Made by a program: the position numbers and the translations under genes. A DNA stretch of 5,072 bases. Source: Patescibacteria group bacterium (GTDB lineage: Bacteria; Patescibacteriota; Minisyncoccia; Minisyncoccales; DG-74-1). Position 1 is the first letter of the stretch. The number at the start of each line of letters is the position of its first letter. The DNA is taken from NCBI GenBank assembly GCA_030016465.1, contig JASEJL010000060.1, positions 1 to 5,072 on the forward strand. The letters are read 5' to 3'. A model generated the notes under the pieces. It was not told the origin of the DNA. It searched no databases and was given only the letters and a program-made list of their open reading frames with translations. This document shows positions 1 to 5,072 of the stretch, one piece after another.

Positions 1-498
1 TAGACCATGCCCCATAATTTCGCAAATCGGAGTAAGATTATAACCTCTTAAGGTCTTTTCTATTAGATTCGAAATCTCATAAAGTTTTAAATTACTTTTT
101 AATAAATTAATAGCTTTATACAAAGCCATTGCTGAGCCCTTTACTAATTTTTCTTTTTCTAAAGATACTCTGCCTATAGTTTTGGCAAGAGCTAAATCTG
201 TAAAATAACCATTTTTAAAAAGCCCCAAACTAATTTGTATTACATCGCCTTTTCTAATTTTTTTTGTTTTACTAATTTCTCCAAAAAAAATTTCTTCATT
301 TATCCCAATCGAAAGATAATGTTTTAAGCCAAGAAATTTAGTTGAGGGTAAAGCATTATTTTTCTTAAATTCCTGTTTAGCTATTCGGTTGAGTTCATAA
401 GTTGATATCCCTGGTTTTATAGAGTTAACTATTTTAAATAAAGTATTCTCAGCAATTTTTGTATTTTCTTTTATTTGTAAGATTGCTTTCTGCGTCAT
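1..498 (-). CDS. M24 family (methionine aminopeptidase-like) protein, C-terminus outside window, probably catalytically altered
   Basis: The 166 visible residues match the N-terminal two thirds of the pita-bread fold of type I methionine aminopeptidases, which remove the initiator methionine from new proteins using two metal ions. Landmarks are SIGINEEIFFG (about residues 63-73, family form SVNEEvvHG), KGDVIQISLG (83-92, family KGDivkIDvG), GYFTDLALA (97-105) and GHGL at the cut edge (163-166). Of the ligands in view, the second Asp (D101) and the His (H164) remain. The first metal-ligand Asp is Ser90, and the active-site His before the conserved Gly is Phe72. It is therefore a divergent paralogue that may have lost or changed peptidase activity; the remaining Glu ligands lie outside the window. 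The ATG at 498 is the first start after an in-frame TAA at 517-519, and no Shine-Dalgarno site precedes it. It lies 30 bases after the radical SAM gene with no terminator between, so it is likely the third gene of that operon. Confidence 0.82.
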   Translation of the reverse strand, partial: MTQKAILQIKENTKIAENTLFKIVNSIKPGISTYELNRIAKQEFKKNNALPSTKFLGLKHYLSIGINEEIFFGEISKTKKIRKGDVIQISLGLFKNGYFTDLALAKTIGRVSLEKEKLVKGSAMALYKAINLLKSNLKLYEISNLIEKTLRGYNLTPICEIMGHGL

Positions 499-528
499 AT
501 CTAATGAGGGAGGTTCTTATAATATTTT

Positions 529-1491
529 TTATTCTTTTATTAGCGTTAATTCTCTGCCTAAACAAAAATGTTTTTTAAGTGAGTAAGTTTTCTTTCTATA
601 AATCCCAATCAATTTTTTTAAAGAGAAATTTTTTATATTCCCCAACCTCATCCATCGCACGGTTGGACAACCAATTAAATCTCCATTTGCATCAATTGTA
701 ATCCCATGAGCAAATAATCCGCACCTTCTATCCAAAGTAGCAGAGGAAACCCAGGTATTGTATTTTTTTACTATATTATAAAGTTCATTAATTTTTCCTC
801 CTGTAAGCGTTGTCCAAACTTGTTTGTCTGATGCTCTACCTGATTTTGATAATCCTGCCACAAAATATTTTATATTATTTCTTGAACAAAAATTAGCAAT
901 TTGTTTTATATCTTTTTTATTGATTTGTGTTACTACTGTATTAGCAGCTAATCGTGTTAATATAAAATTCTCTTTTCTTTCTATATTTTTTTTGAAAATC
1001 TTTGCCAAATAATATAGATTTTCCTTATAAGTATTAAATGGTAAACCAACTAATTTTTCAAAGTGTTTTTTATTAAGACTATCTATTTTAATAATTAAAG
1101 ATACGTTGTTTTTAAGAAAGAAATTGCCCAATTCTTTTTTAAAAAGCCCATTAGTATAAATTACAGTTATTAGCCCGAGTTTATTGATATATTTCACTAA
1201 TGGTTTAAGATTTTTATCCAAGGTTGGTTCTCCTACTCCGGCGAAACATATAGTTTTGGCTCCGAGATTTTTTGCTTGTTTAATAATGTTTTTATATTCA
1301 GAAAGAGTTAGAGGTTTTTGTCTTATTTTTTTGTTTATTTCTGGTCCCACGAAACAATAGAGACACCTTGCATTACATCTCGCAGTTAAATTTAGAGATA
1401 AAAAAGATATTCTACCATTTTCTGGGGAATCTTTTTTTAGATGATTTACATTCCAATGAAAACCTTTTAAGATTAATTTGCGATTCCGCAT
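529..1491 (-). CDS. Radical SAM protein with reduced SPASM/twitch-like C-terminal motif
   Basis: This 320-residue protein carries the radical SAM signature CNARCLYC (Cys39, Cys43, Cys46), which binds the [4Fe-4S] cluster that cleaves S-adenosylmethionine. A glycine-rich GVGEPTL (85-91) is the usual SAM-contacting strand after it. The barrel continues through IYTNG (111-115) and IIKIDS (133-138). Near the C-terminus, Cys257 and Cys275 form an exact C-x12-G-x4-C, the opening motif of SPASM/twitch domains that hold an auxiliary cluster; LGNI (283-286) follows as in SPASM proteins. Only one more cysteine (Cys310) comes after, so a full seven-cysteine SPASM is absent. Family members modify peptides, sugars or small molecules; the substrate cannot be read here, and no precursor-peptide gene is visible nearby. 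The ATG at 1491 lies 22 bases after the dehydrogenase stop, without a Shine-Dalgarno site, so the two are probably co-transcribed. The coding sequence is strongly AT-rich. Confidence 0.93.
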   Translation of the reverse strand: MRNRKLILKGFHWNVNHLKKDSPENGRISFLSLNLTARCNARCLYCFVGPEINKKIRQKPLTLSEYKNIIKQAKNLGAKTICFAGVGEPTLDKNLKPLVKYINKLGLITVIYTNGLFKKELGNFFLKNNVSLIIKIDSLNKKHFEKLVGLPFNTYKENLYYLAKIFKKNIERKENFILTRLAANTVVTQINKKDIKQIANFCSRNNIKYFVAGLSKSGRASDKQVWTTLTGGKINELYNIVKKYNTWVSSATLDRRCGLFAHGITIDANGDLIGCPTVRWMRLGNIKNFSLKKLIGIYRKKTYSLKKHFCLGRELTLIKE

Positions 1492-1513
1492 AAATTTTGA
1501 TGATTTTTATATC

Positions 1514-2296
1514 TTATAATTTTCCGCCATGAAGAATTATATTTTCGCCAGTCATATAATCATTAATTAAAATTCCCAAAACAGCATTCGCCACATCAAT
1601 AGGATAACATAATCTACTTTTTGGAATATTTTTAATAACAAGTTCTTTAGCAACATTATCTAAATACGCACTAAGCGCCTTAGTATCAACTGGTCCAGGT
1701 GAAATTGAATTAACTTTGATATGCTTTGGCCCAAACTCTTCGGCTAAACTTTTTGTAAAGTTAATTACTGCTGATTTCGACGCACAATAAGCAGTTTGTT
1801 GCCCCGCACCTCTTACCCCGGCGGTTGAAGCAATATTTATTATATCCCCACTTCCAGTAGCAAGCATTTTTTTAATAACTTCTTGAGAAAAAACTACGTG
1901 ACCCTCATAATTTATTCTCCAAACTCTTTTTCTATCTTCTTCTGTCTCGTAAAGAAAAGGGGTTATCATCCAGATTCCCGAAACATTAACTAAAATATCA
2001 ATTCTCTTTTTCCATCTAAATGTTTGTTCTACTATCTTTTTTATTTCTCTCTCATAGTTGTTTAAAGTAAGGTCTATTTTAAAAATCTTAACTTTGTTTT
2101 TCCCATATTTTTTTATTACTTCTTCTGCCAATTTTTTACTTATAAAATAAGTTCCGGTAACAAAAGCACCATTCTCTAGTAAGGCTTCGCCAATTATTTT
2201 TCCTATATCTGCGTCCAAGCCATTAATCAAAGCAACTTTATTTTTTAAAAATGGGGTTCCTTTACTATTTATAATTTTAAAAATTTCATATTTCAT
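1514..2296 (-). CDS. Short-chain dehydrogenase/reductase (SDR), classical type
   Basis: At 260 residues this has the length and motif order of classical SDR enzymes, NAD(P)(H)-dependent oxidoreductases of alcohols, ketones, sugars or fatty-acyl groups. Visible are the Rossmann turn NGLDADIG (25-32), an Asp at 75 at the adenine-contacting position, NVSG (104-107, family NNAG), active-site Asn129, Ser157 in INIAS, the catalytic Tyr170 and Lys174 in YCASK, and SPGPVDT (199-205). The catalytic tetrad is therefore intact. The cofactor turn is unusual: the family TGxxxGxG has Asn for Thr and Asp30 for the middle Gly. A roughly 17-residue N-terminal extension precedes the first Rossmann strand (KVALING). 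It is the first gene of a probable operon with the radical SAM and M24 genes. The ATG at 2296 has no Shine-Dalgarno site and sits next to transposon debris. The substrate is unknown; a FabG-like 3-oxoacyl-ACP reductase role is possible but not supported by the context. Confidence 0.93.
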   Translation of the reverse strand: MKYEIFKIINSKGTPFLKNKVALINGLDADIGKIIGEALLENGAFVTGTYFISKKLAEEVIKKYGKNKVKIFKIDLTLNNYEREIKKIVEQTFRWKKRIDILVNVSGIWMITPFLYETEEDRKRVWRINYEGHVVFSQEVIKKMLATGSGDIINIASTAGVRGAGQQTAYCASKSAVINFTKSLAEEFGPKHIKVNSISPGPVDTKALSAYLDNVAKELVIKNIPKSRLCYPIDVANAVLGILINDYMTGENIILHGGKL

Positions 2297-2302
2297 ATAT
2301 TA

Positions 2303-2332
2303 AAGATAGTGCGTAATCAAGGAAATAGCCAA
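2303..2332 (-). promoter_or_regulatory. Possible promoter of the SDR / radical SAM / M24 operon
   Basis: On the minus strand a TTGGCT (2327-2332) and a TATCTT (2303-2308) are separated by 18 bases and lie just before the dehydrogenase ATG at 2296. Both boxes are imperfect in an AT-rich background, so this is a weak call. If real, transcription would start only a few bases before the ATG, giving a leaderless or nearly leaderless mRNA, consistent with the lack of a Shine-Dalgarno site. The boxes overlap the 5' edge of the decayed transposase. Confidence 0.25.
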
Positions 2333-2881
2333 AATTGAGGAAATTTCAGGAGATTTTATTCGTAAAATTTTCAAAAATATCCCAGAAATACCCCTCAAAT
2401 CTTATTACGCATTAACTTTACTGAAAGACGAAAGAAAAATCAGGAGGAGAAAACTTAATGCCGGGACTAAACCGGGAAGCTTACTTAAGAAAGAGAGGCT
2501 GTCTTGGGAAAAGCCCAAGAGAAAGTTCATAAAGCTATACAAACAATTGAAATTCATCTTTCTTTTAAACTGCGAGGGATAGATTCAAACAATAATGGAT
2601 CACTCATCAACTACTTGATTTTTTAATTGGTGTAAGAAAAAGGGGTGATCTTTACTCGGTCTCGTGCCTACAAAAAGAATGACAATGCCTAGGTGGAACA
2701 AAAAAACTGGACTTGTGTTAGGAGAATTTTTGGCTACATTAGGATTGATAAGCAAGAACAAGTCGATCTCAAAAAAGAAATTGATCGAATGCTAGATAAG
2801 ATTTATGATTTAAGAACAGCTAAAACTAAATCCCTAGAGATAAACATTCAATCTCCAGATACAGTTCTATCCAAAGTTTAA
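2310..2881 (+). pseudogene. Decayed DDE (integrase-core) transposase with internal deletions, frameshift and nonsense codon
   Basis: Four pieces in two or more frames add up to one integrase-core transposase. Piece 1 (frame from 2310, to about 2492) reads TLLKDERKIRRRKLNAG then TKPGSLLKK, the linker before the catalytic core. Piece 2 (about 2495-2623) jumps frame and reads EAVLGKAQEKVHKA, then LRGIDSNNNGSLIN, a corrupted form of GIDSDNGSEFIN, which holds the second catalytic Asp. Piece 3 (2619-2645) reads FFNWCKKKG. Piece 4 (from 2645, another frame) reads VIFTRSRAYKKNDNA, a TAG at 2690-2692, then VEQKNWTCVRRIFGY and on to TAA at 2879-2881. About 70-80 residues with the first catalytic Asp appear deleted between pieces 1 and 2. 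A second deletion likely joins QVDL directly to KKEIDRMLDKIYDL (near 2770), a C-terminal helix. The N-terminal third is missing. The lengths of missing parts are inferred from remembered family members. The element cannot encode an active enzyme. Confidence 0.85.
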
Positions 2882-2948
2882 TTTTCGGTTAGATTCTTAA
2901 ATCAGAGAGCACGTTGCTCCGGGGACAATTGGTCATCTGAATTAGTAA
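2882..2948. other. Non-coding 3' flank of the transposase relic
   Basis: No reading frame is supported here. The start, TTTTCGGTTAGATTCTTAAA (2882-2901), resembles the TTTCGGTTACATTTTTAAA-type flank that I recall after such transposases, so it may be the remaining right end of the element; this is memory-based and unverified. A 13-base perfect stem-loop, GAGCA-CGT-TGCTC, lies at 2907-2919. No matching inverted repeat was found to the left of the pseudogene, which fits the loss of its 5' part. Confidence 0.35.
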
Positions 2949-2983
2949 ATGGCATTGGAGGTCAACCAATAGCCATCTTTTTT
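2949..2983 (+). terminator. Candidate intrinsic terminator after the transposase relic
   Basis: ATGGC-A-TTGG pairs with CCAA-TA-GCCAT (2949-2976) around a seven-base loop, AGGTCAA, and is followed by C and six T residues (2978-2983) on the plus strand. The stem has one small internal mismatch. It has the form of a rho-independent terminator for plus-strand transcripts and could be the original terminator of the transposase gene. The opposite strand lacks a T-tract after the hairpin, so it is unlikely to end the amidotransferase transcript. Confidence 0.45.
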
Positions 2984-3027
2984 AAATTTTAAATTCATTG
3001 CCAAAAATACTTAAAATCAAATTAGTA

Positions 3028-3777
3028 TCAATTTGAAGATAAAACAAAGTATTTAATAAAGTTTCTTAAAACCTTGGTTGACTCCCTAGCATCTTTGATC
3101 CTGGTTATAAAACCTTTTTTTTCTTTTTCTAGAAGCTTTTTTCTTACTCTTGCCAGAGATTTCATATTATTTACTGAGAATTCGGGATGAAATTGAACAC
3201 TTCTTGTCTGATCATTTATAGCTAGGGCCTGAATTTTACAAAAATCAGAACAAGCAAGTAGTTTCCATTTTGGGTTAACTTTTTCAACCATACATTGATG
3301 ACTCAATTGAGCAAAAAAAATTTTAGGAATGCCTTTAAATAATGGGTCCTTCTTTCCCTCTTCAGTGAGAGTTAATTGAATTGTTCCAAATTCTCTACCC
3401 TTAGGATTGTAGATTACTTTTTCCCCCAAAGCCCTGGCAATAAACTGATGTCCTCCACATACTCCAAGCAAGGGTACCCTTTGGTTAATGGCTTTCTTTA
3501 TGTAGATATAAACTTTTTTCATCCAGGGTTTTTCTTCTCCTTTTATTGGATTGTGGAGTGATCCACCAATAATAATTCCTTGAAACTCAATTGGATTAGG
3601 AAGTTTTTCTTTTGGAGCATAAATTCCAATAAATTCGTCCTTTTTTAGACCTAATTTCTTTCTAAAAAGTTCTAGATAGGAGCCTTTGATTACCCTTTCT
3701 TCTGTTTCTTTTTTTAATTTCAGATTATCAGTTAAAATATTCAGAAATAATAATTTTAGTTTTTTGTTTTTTTGCAT
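3028..3777 (-). CDS. Stand-alone class I glutamine amidotransferase (GMP-synthase GATase-like)
   Basis: The 249-residue protein has the full catalytic triad of class I amidotransferases, which hydrolyse glutamine to supply ammonia or act on gamma-glutamyl bonds. The nucleophile Cys107 is in GVCGGHQ (105-111) and His197/Glu199 are in VQFHPEFS (194-201). IIIGGSLHNP (68-77) supplies the usual oxyanion/structural loop. The form is that of the GMP-synthase-like GATase group (COG0518-type), but no synthetase domain is fused or adjacent, so the ammonia acceptor or amide substrate is unknown. About 50 C-terminal residues, rich in Lys and Arg, run past the core. The ATG at 3777 follows an extended -10 box so closely that the message is probably leaderless. 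Transposase debris flanks the gene on both sides, so it is a single-gene transcription unit and its neighbours give no functional hint. The stop is TGA at 3028-3030. Confidence 0.93.
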   Translation of the reverse strand: MQKNKKLKLLFLNILTDNLKLKKETEERVIKGSYLELFRKKLGLKKDEFIGIYAPKEKLPNPIEFQGIIIGGSLHNPIKGEEKPWMKKVYIYIKKAINQRVPLLGVCGGHQFIARALGEKVIYNPKGREFGTIQLTLTEEGKKDPLFKGIPKIFFAQLSHQCMVEKVNPKWKLLACSDFCKIQALAINDQTRSVQFHPEFSVNNMKSLARVRKKLLEKEKKGFITRIKDARESTKVLRNFIKYFVLSSN

Positions 3778-3784
3778 ATAAAAA

Positions 3785-3793
3785 ATTATATCA
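3785..3793 (-). promoter_or_regulatory. Extended -10 promoter of the amidotransferase gene
   Basis: The minus strand reads TGATATAAT, a consensus TATAAT (3785-3790) with the extended -10 TGn directly upstream. Seven bases separate the box from the ATG at 3777, so the expected transcription start falls at or next to the first base of the start codon. No convincing -35 box is seen, as is common for extended -10 promoters, and there is no Shine-Dalgarno site. This supports the chosen start and suggests a leaderless mRNA. Confidence 0.6.
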
Positions 3794-3842
3794 CAACTGT
3801 AAAATAAAAGGAAAAGATGTACAATATGTCCAATATGAAGAC

Positions 3843-4052
3843 ATCGGTAATAGTTTTAGGTGTTTTTGGGTAAATCCTGACAGGCCTTATCAAAGTATTT
3901 CTGGAATTCAAGGCCATTATCAGTTAGAACATTCTCAATCTTACCATCTTTATTTTCTACCCCTAATTTTACCAAGTTTTGGCATCTTTGGGGTATTTAC
4001 TGATATATTTTATATTCTCTGCAGGTTTTAAATTTAATGTTAAAGTGTTATA
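3843..4052 (-). pseudogene. Scrambled fragments of IS481/IS3-like integrase-core transposase
   Basis: Two transposase fragments lie in the wrong order on the minus strand. The first (4052 to 3969) reads YNTLTLNLKPAENIKYISKY and on to KTW before a TAA. It resembles the extreme C-terminus of IS481-type transposases (YNT-RPH-LNLKTPAEYI, ending near a Trp). The second (about 3975 to 3856) is in another frame and reads KIENVLTDNGLEFQKYFDKA, a clear integrase-core strand with the second catalytic Asp in TDNG. It breaks at QDL and resumes after a frameshift as PKTPKTI (family RPKTPKDN), then fades by about 3843. In an intact gene the core precedes the tail, so this is a rearranged relic or two overlapping relics. 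The family name is a best fit from motifs; no full domain remains and no product is expected. Confidence 0.72.
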
Positions 4053-4056
4053 TAAT

Positions 4057-4127
4057 AAAAAAATGCAGGGAGAAGAAAGGTGGTTCTTGAATTTTAATTA
4101 AGAATTACCTTCCCTCCCTGCTTTTTT
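4057..4127 (-). terminator. Strong intrinsic terminator of the ATP-grasp-like gene, possibly bidirectional
   Basis: GCAGGGAG at 4065-4072 and CTCCCTGC at 4114-4121 are perfect 8-base complements, and the pairing continues inward as a purine-rich arm facing AAGGT/ACCTT with small bulges. On the minus strand the hairpin begins just past the TAA at 4126-4128 and is followed by A and seven T residues (4057-4063 on the plus strand are all A). On the plus strand the hairpin is followed by six T residues (4122-4127). It can therefore stop transcription from either side. It separates the ATP-grasp-like gene from the transposase debris and the amidotransferase. Confidence 0.85.
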
Positions 4128-5055
4128 ACCTCTTTTTAAAAAGTCCTCCCATGACTGCATCAGAGGCCCCGTGGACTCGGAGGTTGGGCCTCCAATTCCA
4201 GAGACCTCCGATGAACCTGTATCCTTGTTGCCAGTCAAACCAGCCAAAGAAGACCCGCCATATAAACCATCCTTTCTTTCCTTCACATTCTTCTGCTTTT
4301 GGAGAAATGAATGGTTGCCAAAGGTAAGGACTACCCTTCTCTTCTATCACCGTCTGCCAGATCTTTGTTCGGGTGGAAGTACCGTCTCGCTTTTGAGGTA
4401 GCCAAATCTTTACTCCCTTCATCCGAGCCCCCTGAATGGGCTTTAGGACAAACCCCCTTTCCCAGGGAAGACTCGATGGGTCTTTCAGGGGAAAACCTAA
4501 ACCCAATTTCAGAAGATATCCTTTATATCCATCCATTTGAATAGGGACTAGGGAAATTTTCTCTAAATCTGGGGCTCGGTGATCATCAATTTTTGTTCGG
4601 ATCCAGAAAGGGCCTTTCTCTGATGGTATCTTCTCAAAGTAAGACATATCTAGGACTTCAGCCGCCAAGGCATCATCTTGAATCGGTGTGTCCAAAGAGA
4701 CAAAACCTTGGCAATAGCATCCCGTCAGCACTTCCTTCCATTGACTTTTCATCTTATTAGGAAGGAGCTTCAGGGTAGTCCCCAAGCCAGCTGGACGAAC
4801 TTCCACTTCGTAAATAAATTTTTGGGGATTGTTCGAATCCAAAGTTGGAGCTATATCGATTCTAACAATCGGAGAGGGAATTAACAACTTTTCGACTGCC
4901 CACCACGAATTACCGATCTCTCTGACATCCTCCATCGCTGCTTCTCTCCACTGCTTGCTAAGGAAATTTTCCAGTTCAGAAAGAACATTCTCTGGAACTT
5001 CCCTATCTTCACCGATTCTTAATTTCCAGTTGCCAATCGTCATCTCCTTTAGCAC
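4126..5055 (-). CDS. ATP-grasp-like protein of unknown substrate
   Basis: This 309-residue cytosolic protein has no signal peptide or membrane segment. The second half reads like a divergent ATP-grasp ligase. GFVLKPIQGARMKGVKIWLP (201-220) resembles the lysine/glycine-rich nucleotide-binding strand-turn-strand. YLWQPFISP (244-252) resembles the hinge that holds adenine. WFIWRVFFGW (263-272) and LWNWRPNLRVHGASDA (285-300) resemble the late strands with the metal-binding Asn. The first half has RIDIAP (65-70) and YEVEVRPAGLG (82-92), which I read as the substrate side of a permuted arrangement like glutathionylspermidine synthases. That assignment is inference; the match is by pattern only. The GTG start at 5055 is chosen because a perfect AGGAGGTGA lies 8 bases upstream and an in-frame TAA (5059-5061) blocks extension; the ATG at 5043 has its GGAG directly abutting it and is less likely. 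The gene is clearly GC-richer than the rest of the window and ends in a strong terminator. Confidence 0.8.
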   Translation of the reverse strand: MLKEMTIGNWKLRIGEDREVPENVLSELENFLSKQWREAAMEDVREIGNSWWAVEKLLIPSPIVRIDIAPTLDSNNPQKFIYEVEVRPAGLGTTLKLLPNKMKSQWKEVLTGCYCQGFVSLDTPIQDDALAAEVLDMSYFEKIPSEKGPFWIRTKIDDHRAPDLEKISLVPIQMDGYKGYLLKLGLGFPLKDPSSLPWERGFVLKPIQGARMKGVKIWLPQKRDGTSTRTKIWQTVIEEKGSPYLWQPFISPKAEECEGKKGWFIWRVFFGWFDWQQGYRFIGGLWNWRPNLRVHGASDAVMGGLFKKR

Positions 5056-5063
5056 TTTTTATC

Positions 5064-5072
5064 TCACCTCCT
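5064..5072 (-). promoter_or_regulatory. Consensus Shine-Dalgarno site AGGAGGTGA
   Basis: The minus strand reads AGGAGGTGA at the very edge of the window, a full match to the 3' end of bacterial 16S rRNA. It sits 8 bases from the GTG at 5055 and decides that start over the internal ATG at 5043. It is the only strong ribosome-binding site in the window, in contrast with the four other genes, which have none. Confidence 0.85.

Noticed and set aside
824..1012. Small plus-strand open frame opposite the radical SAM gene
   Set aside because: It lies wholly within a well-supported gene on the other strand and shows no recognisable motif.
2310..2411. Inverted TGCGTAAT (2310-2317) and ATTACGCA (2404-2411) as insertion-sequence ends
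   Set aside because: The second copy lies inside a reading frame that continues into clear transposase sequence, so the pair cannot bound the element; eight bases can match by chance.
3028..3030. TGA read as an amino acid (alternative code)
   Set aside because: The TGA closes the amidotransferase at a normal family length and a TAA lies two codons later, so nothing indicates recoding.
4028..4056. Plus-strand TATAAT at 4051-4056 as a promoter
   Set aside because: There is no convincing -35 box, and it would fire straight into the hairpin terminator with no gene behind it.
4098..4286. Small minus-strand frame overlapping the end of the ATP-grasp-like gene
   Set aside because: It is an out-of-frame shadow of the same gene, low-complexity and without homology that I recognise; it also runs through the terminator.
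4171..4884. Three overlapping plus-strand frames opposite the ATP-grasp-like gene
   Set aside because: They are antisense shadows in a GC-richer gene, with no ribosome-binding site or known domain.
1..5072. CRISPR array, tRNA, rRNA or riboswitch
   Set aside because: I saw no regularly spaced repeats, cloverleaf with a CCA-type acceptor, rRNA segment or recognisable riboswitch core on either strand.

Overview
The window looks like an AT-rich chromosomal piece of a small-genome bacterium, possibly of the Candidate Phyla Radiation (Patescibacteria). This is an inference from four things: short compact genes, lysine- and isoleucine-rich proteins, leaders lacking Shine-Dalgarno sites, and transposase relics of a style I associate with such genomes. 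No rRNA, tRNA or other phylogenetic marker is present. All five living genes lie on the minus strand and use the standard code with TAA or TGA stops.

Reading in the direction of transcription (right to left): (1) 4126-5055 is a GC-richer gene for an ATP-grasp-like protein. It has a GTG start behind a complete AGGAGGTGA ribosome-binding site and ends at a strong hairpin that could terminate transcription in both directions. (2) 3778-4056 holds scrambled transposase debris. (3) 3028-3777 is a stand-alone class I glutamine amidotransferase with its own extended -10 promoter and apparently a leaderless mRNA. (4) 2307-2983 holds a decayed, plus-strand DDE transposase with internal deletions, a frameshift and a nonsense codon, then a plus-strand hairpin and T-tract. 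(5) 2296 down to 1 is a probable three-gene operon: a short-chain dehydrogenase/reductase, a radical SAM enzyme with a reduced SPASM/twitch-type C-terminal cysteine motif, and an M24 (methionine-aminopeptidase-like) protein cut by the window edge. Gaps between these genes are 22 and 30 bases.

The operon is the most interesting part. A redox enzyme, a radical SAM enzyme and a pita-bread-fold peptidase relative that has lost two key active-site residues are co-transcribed, which would suit a small modification pathway. Nothing in the sequence identifies its substrate, and I do not claim a known pathway. The two transposase graveyards on either side of the amidotransferase suggest this is a turnover hot spot where accessory genes come and go. 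The strong base-composition step between the left operon (about 27% G+C in a sampled 60-base line) and the ATP-grasp gene (about 53% in a sampled line) agrees with a mixed origin.
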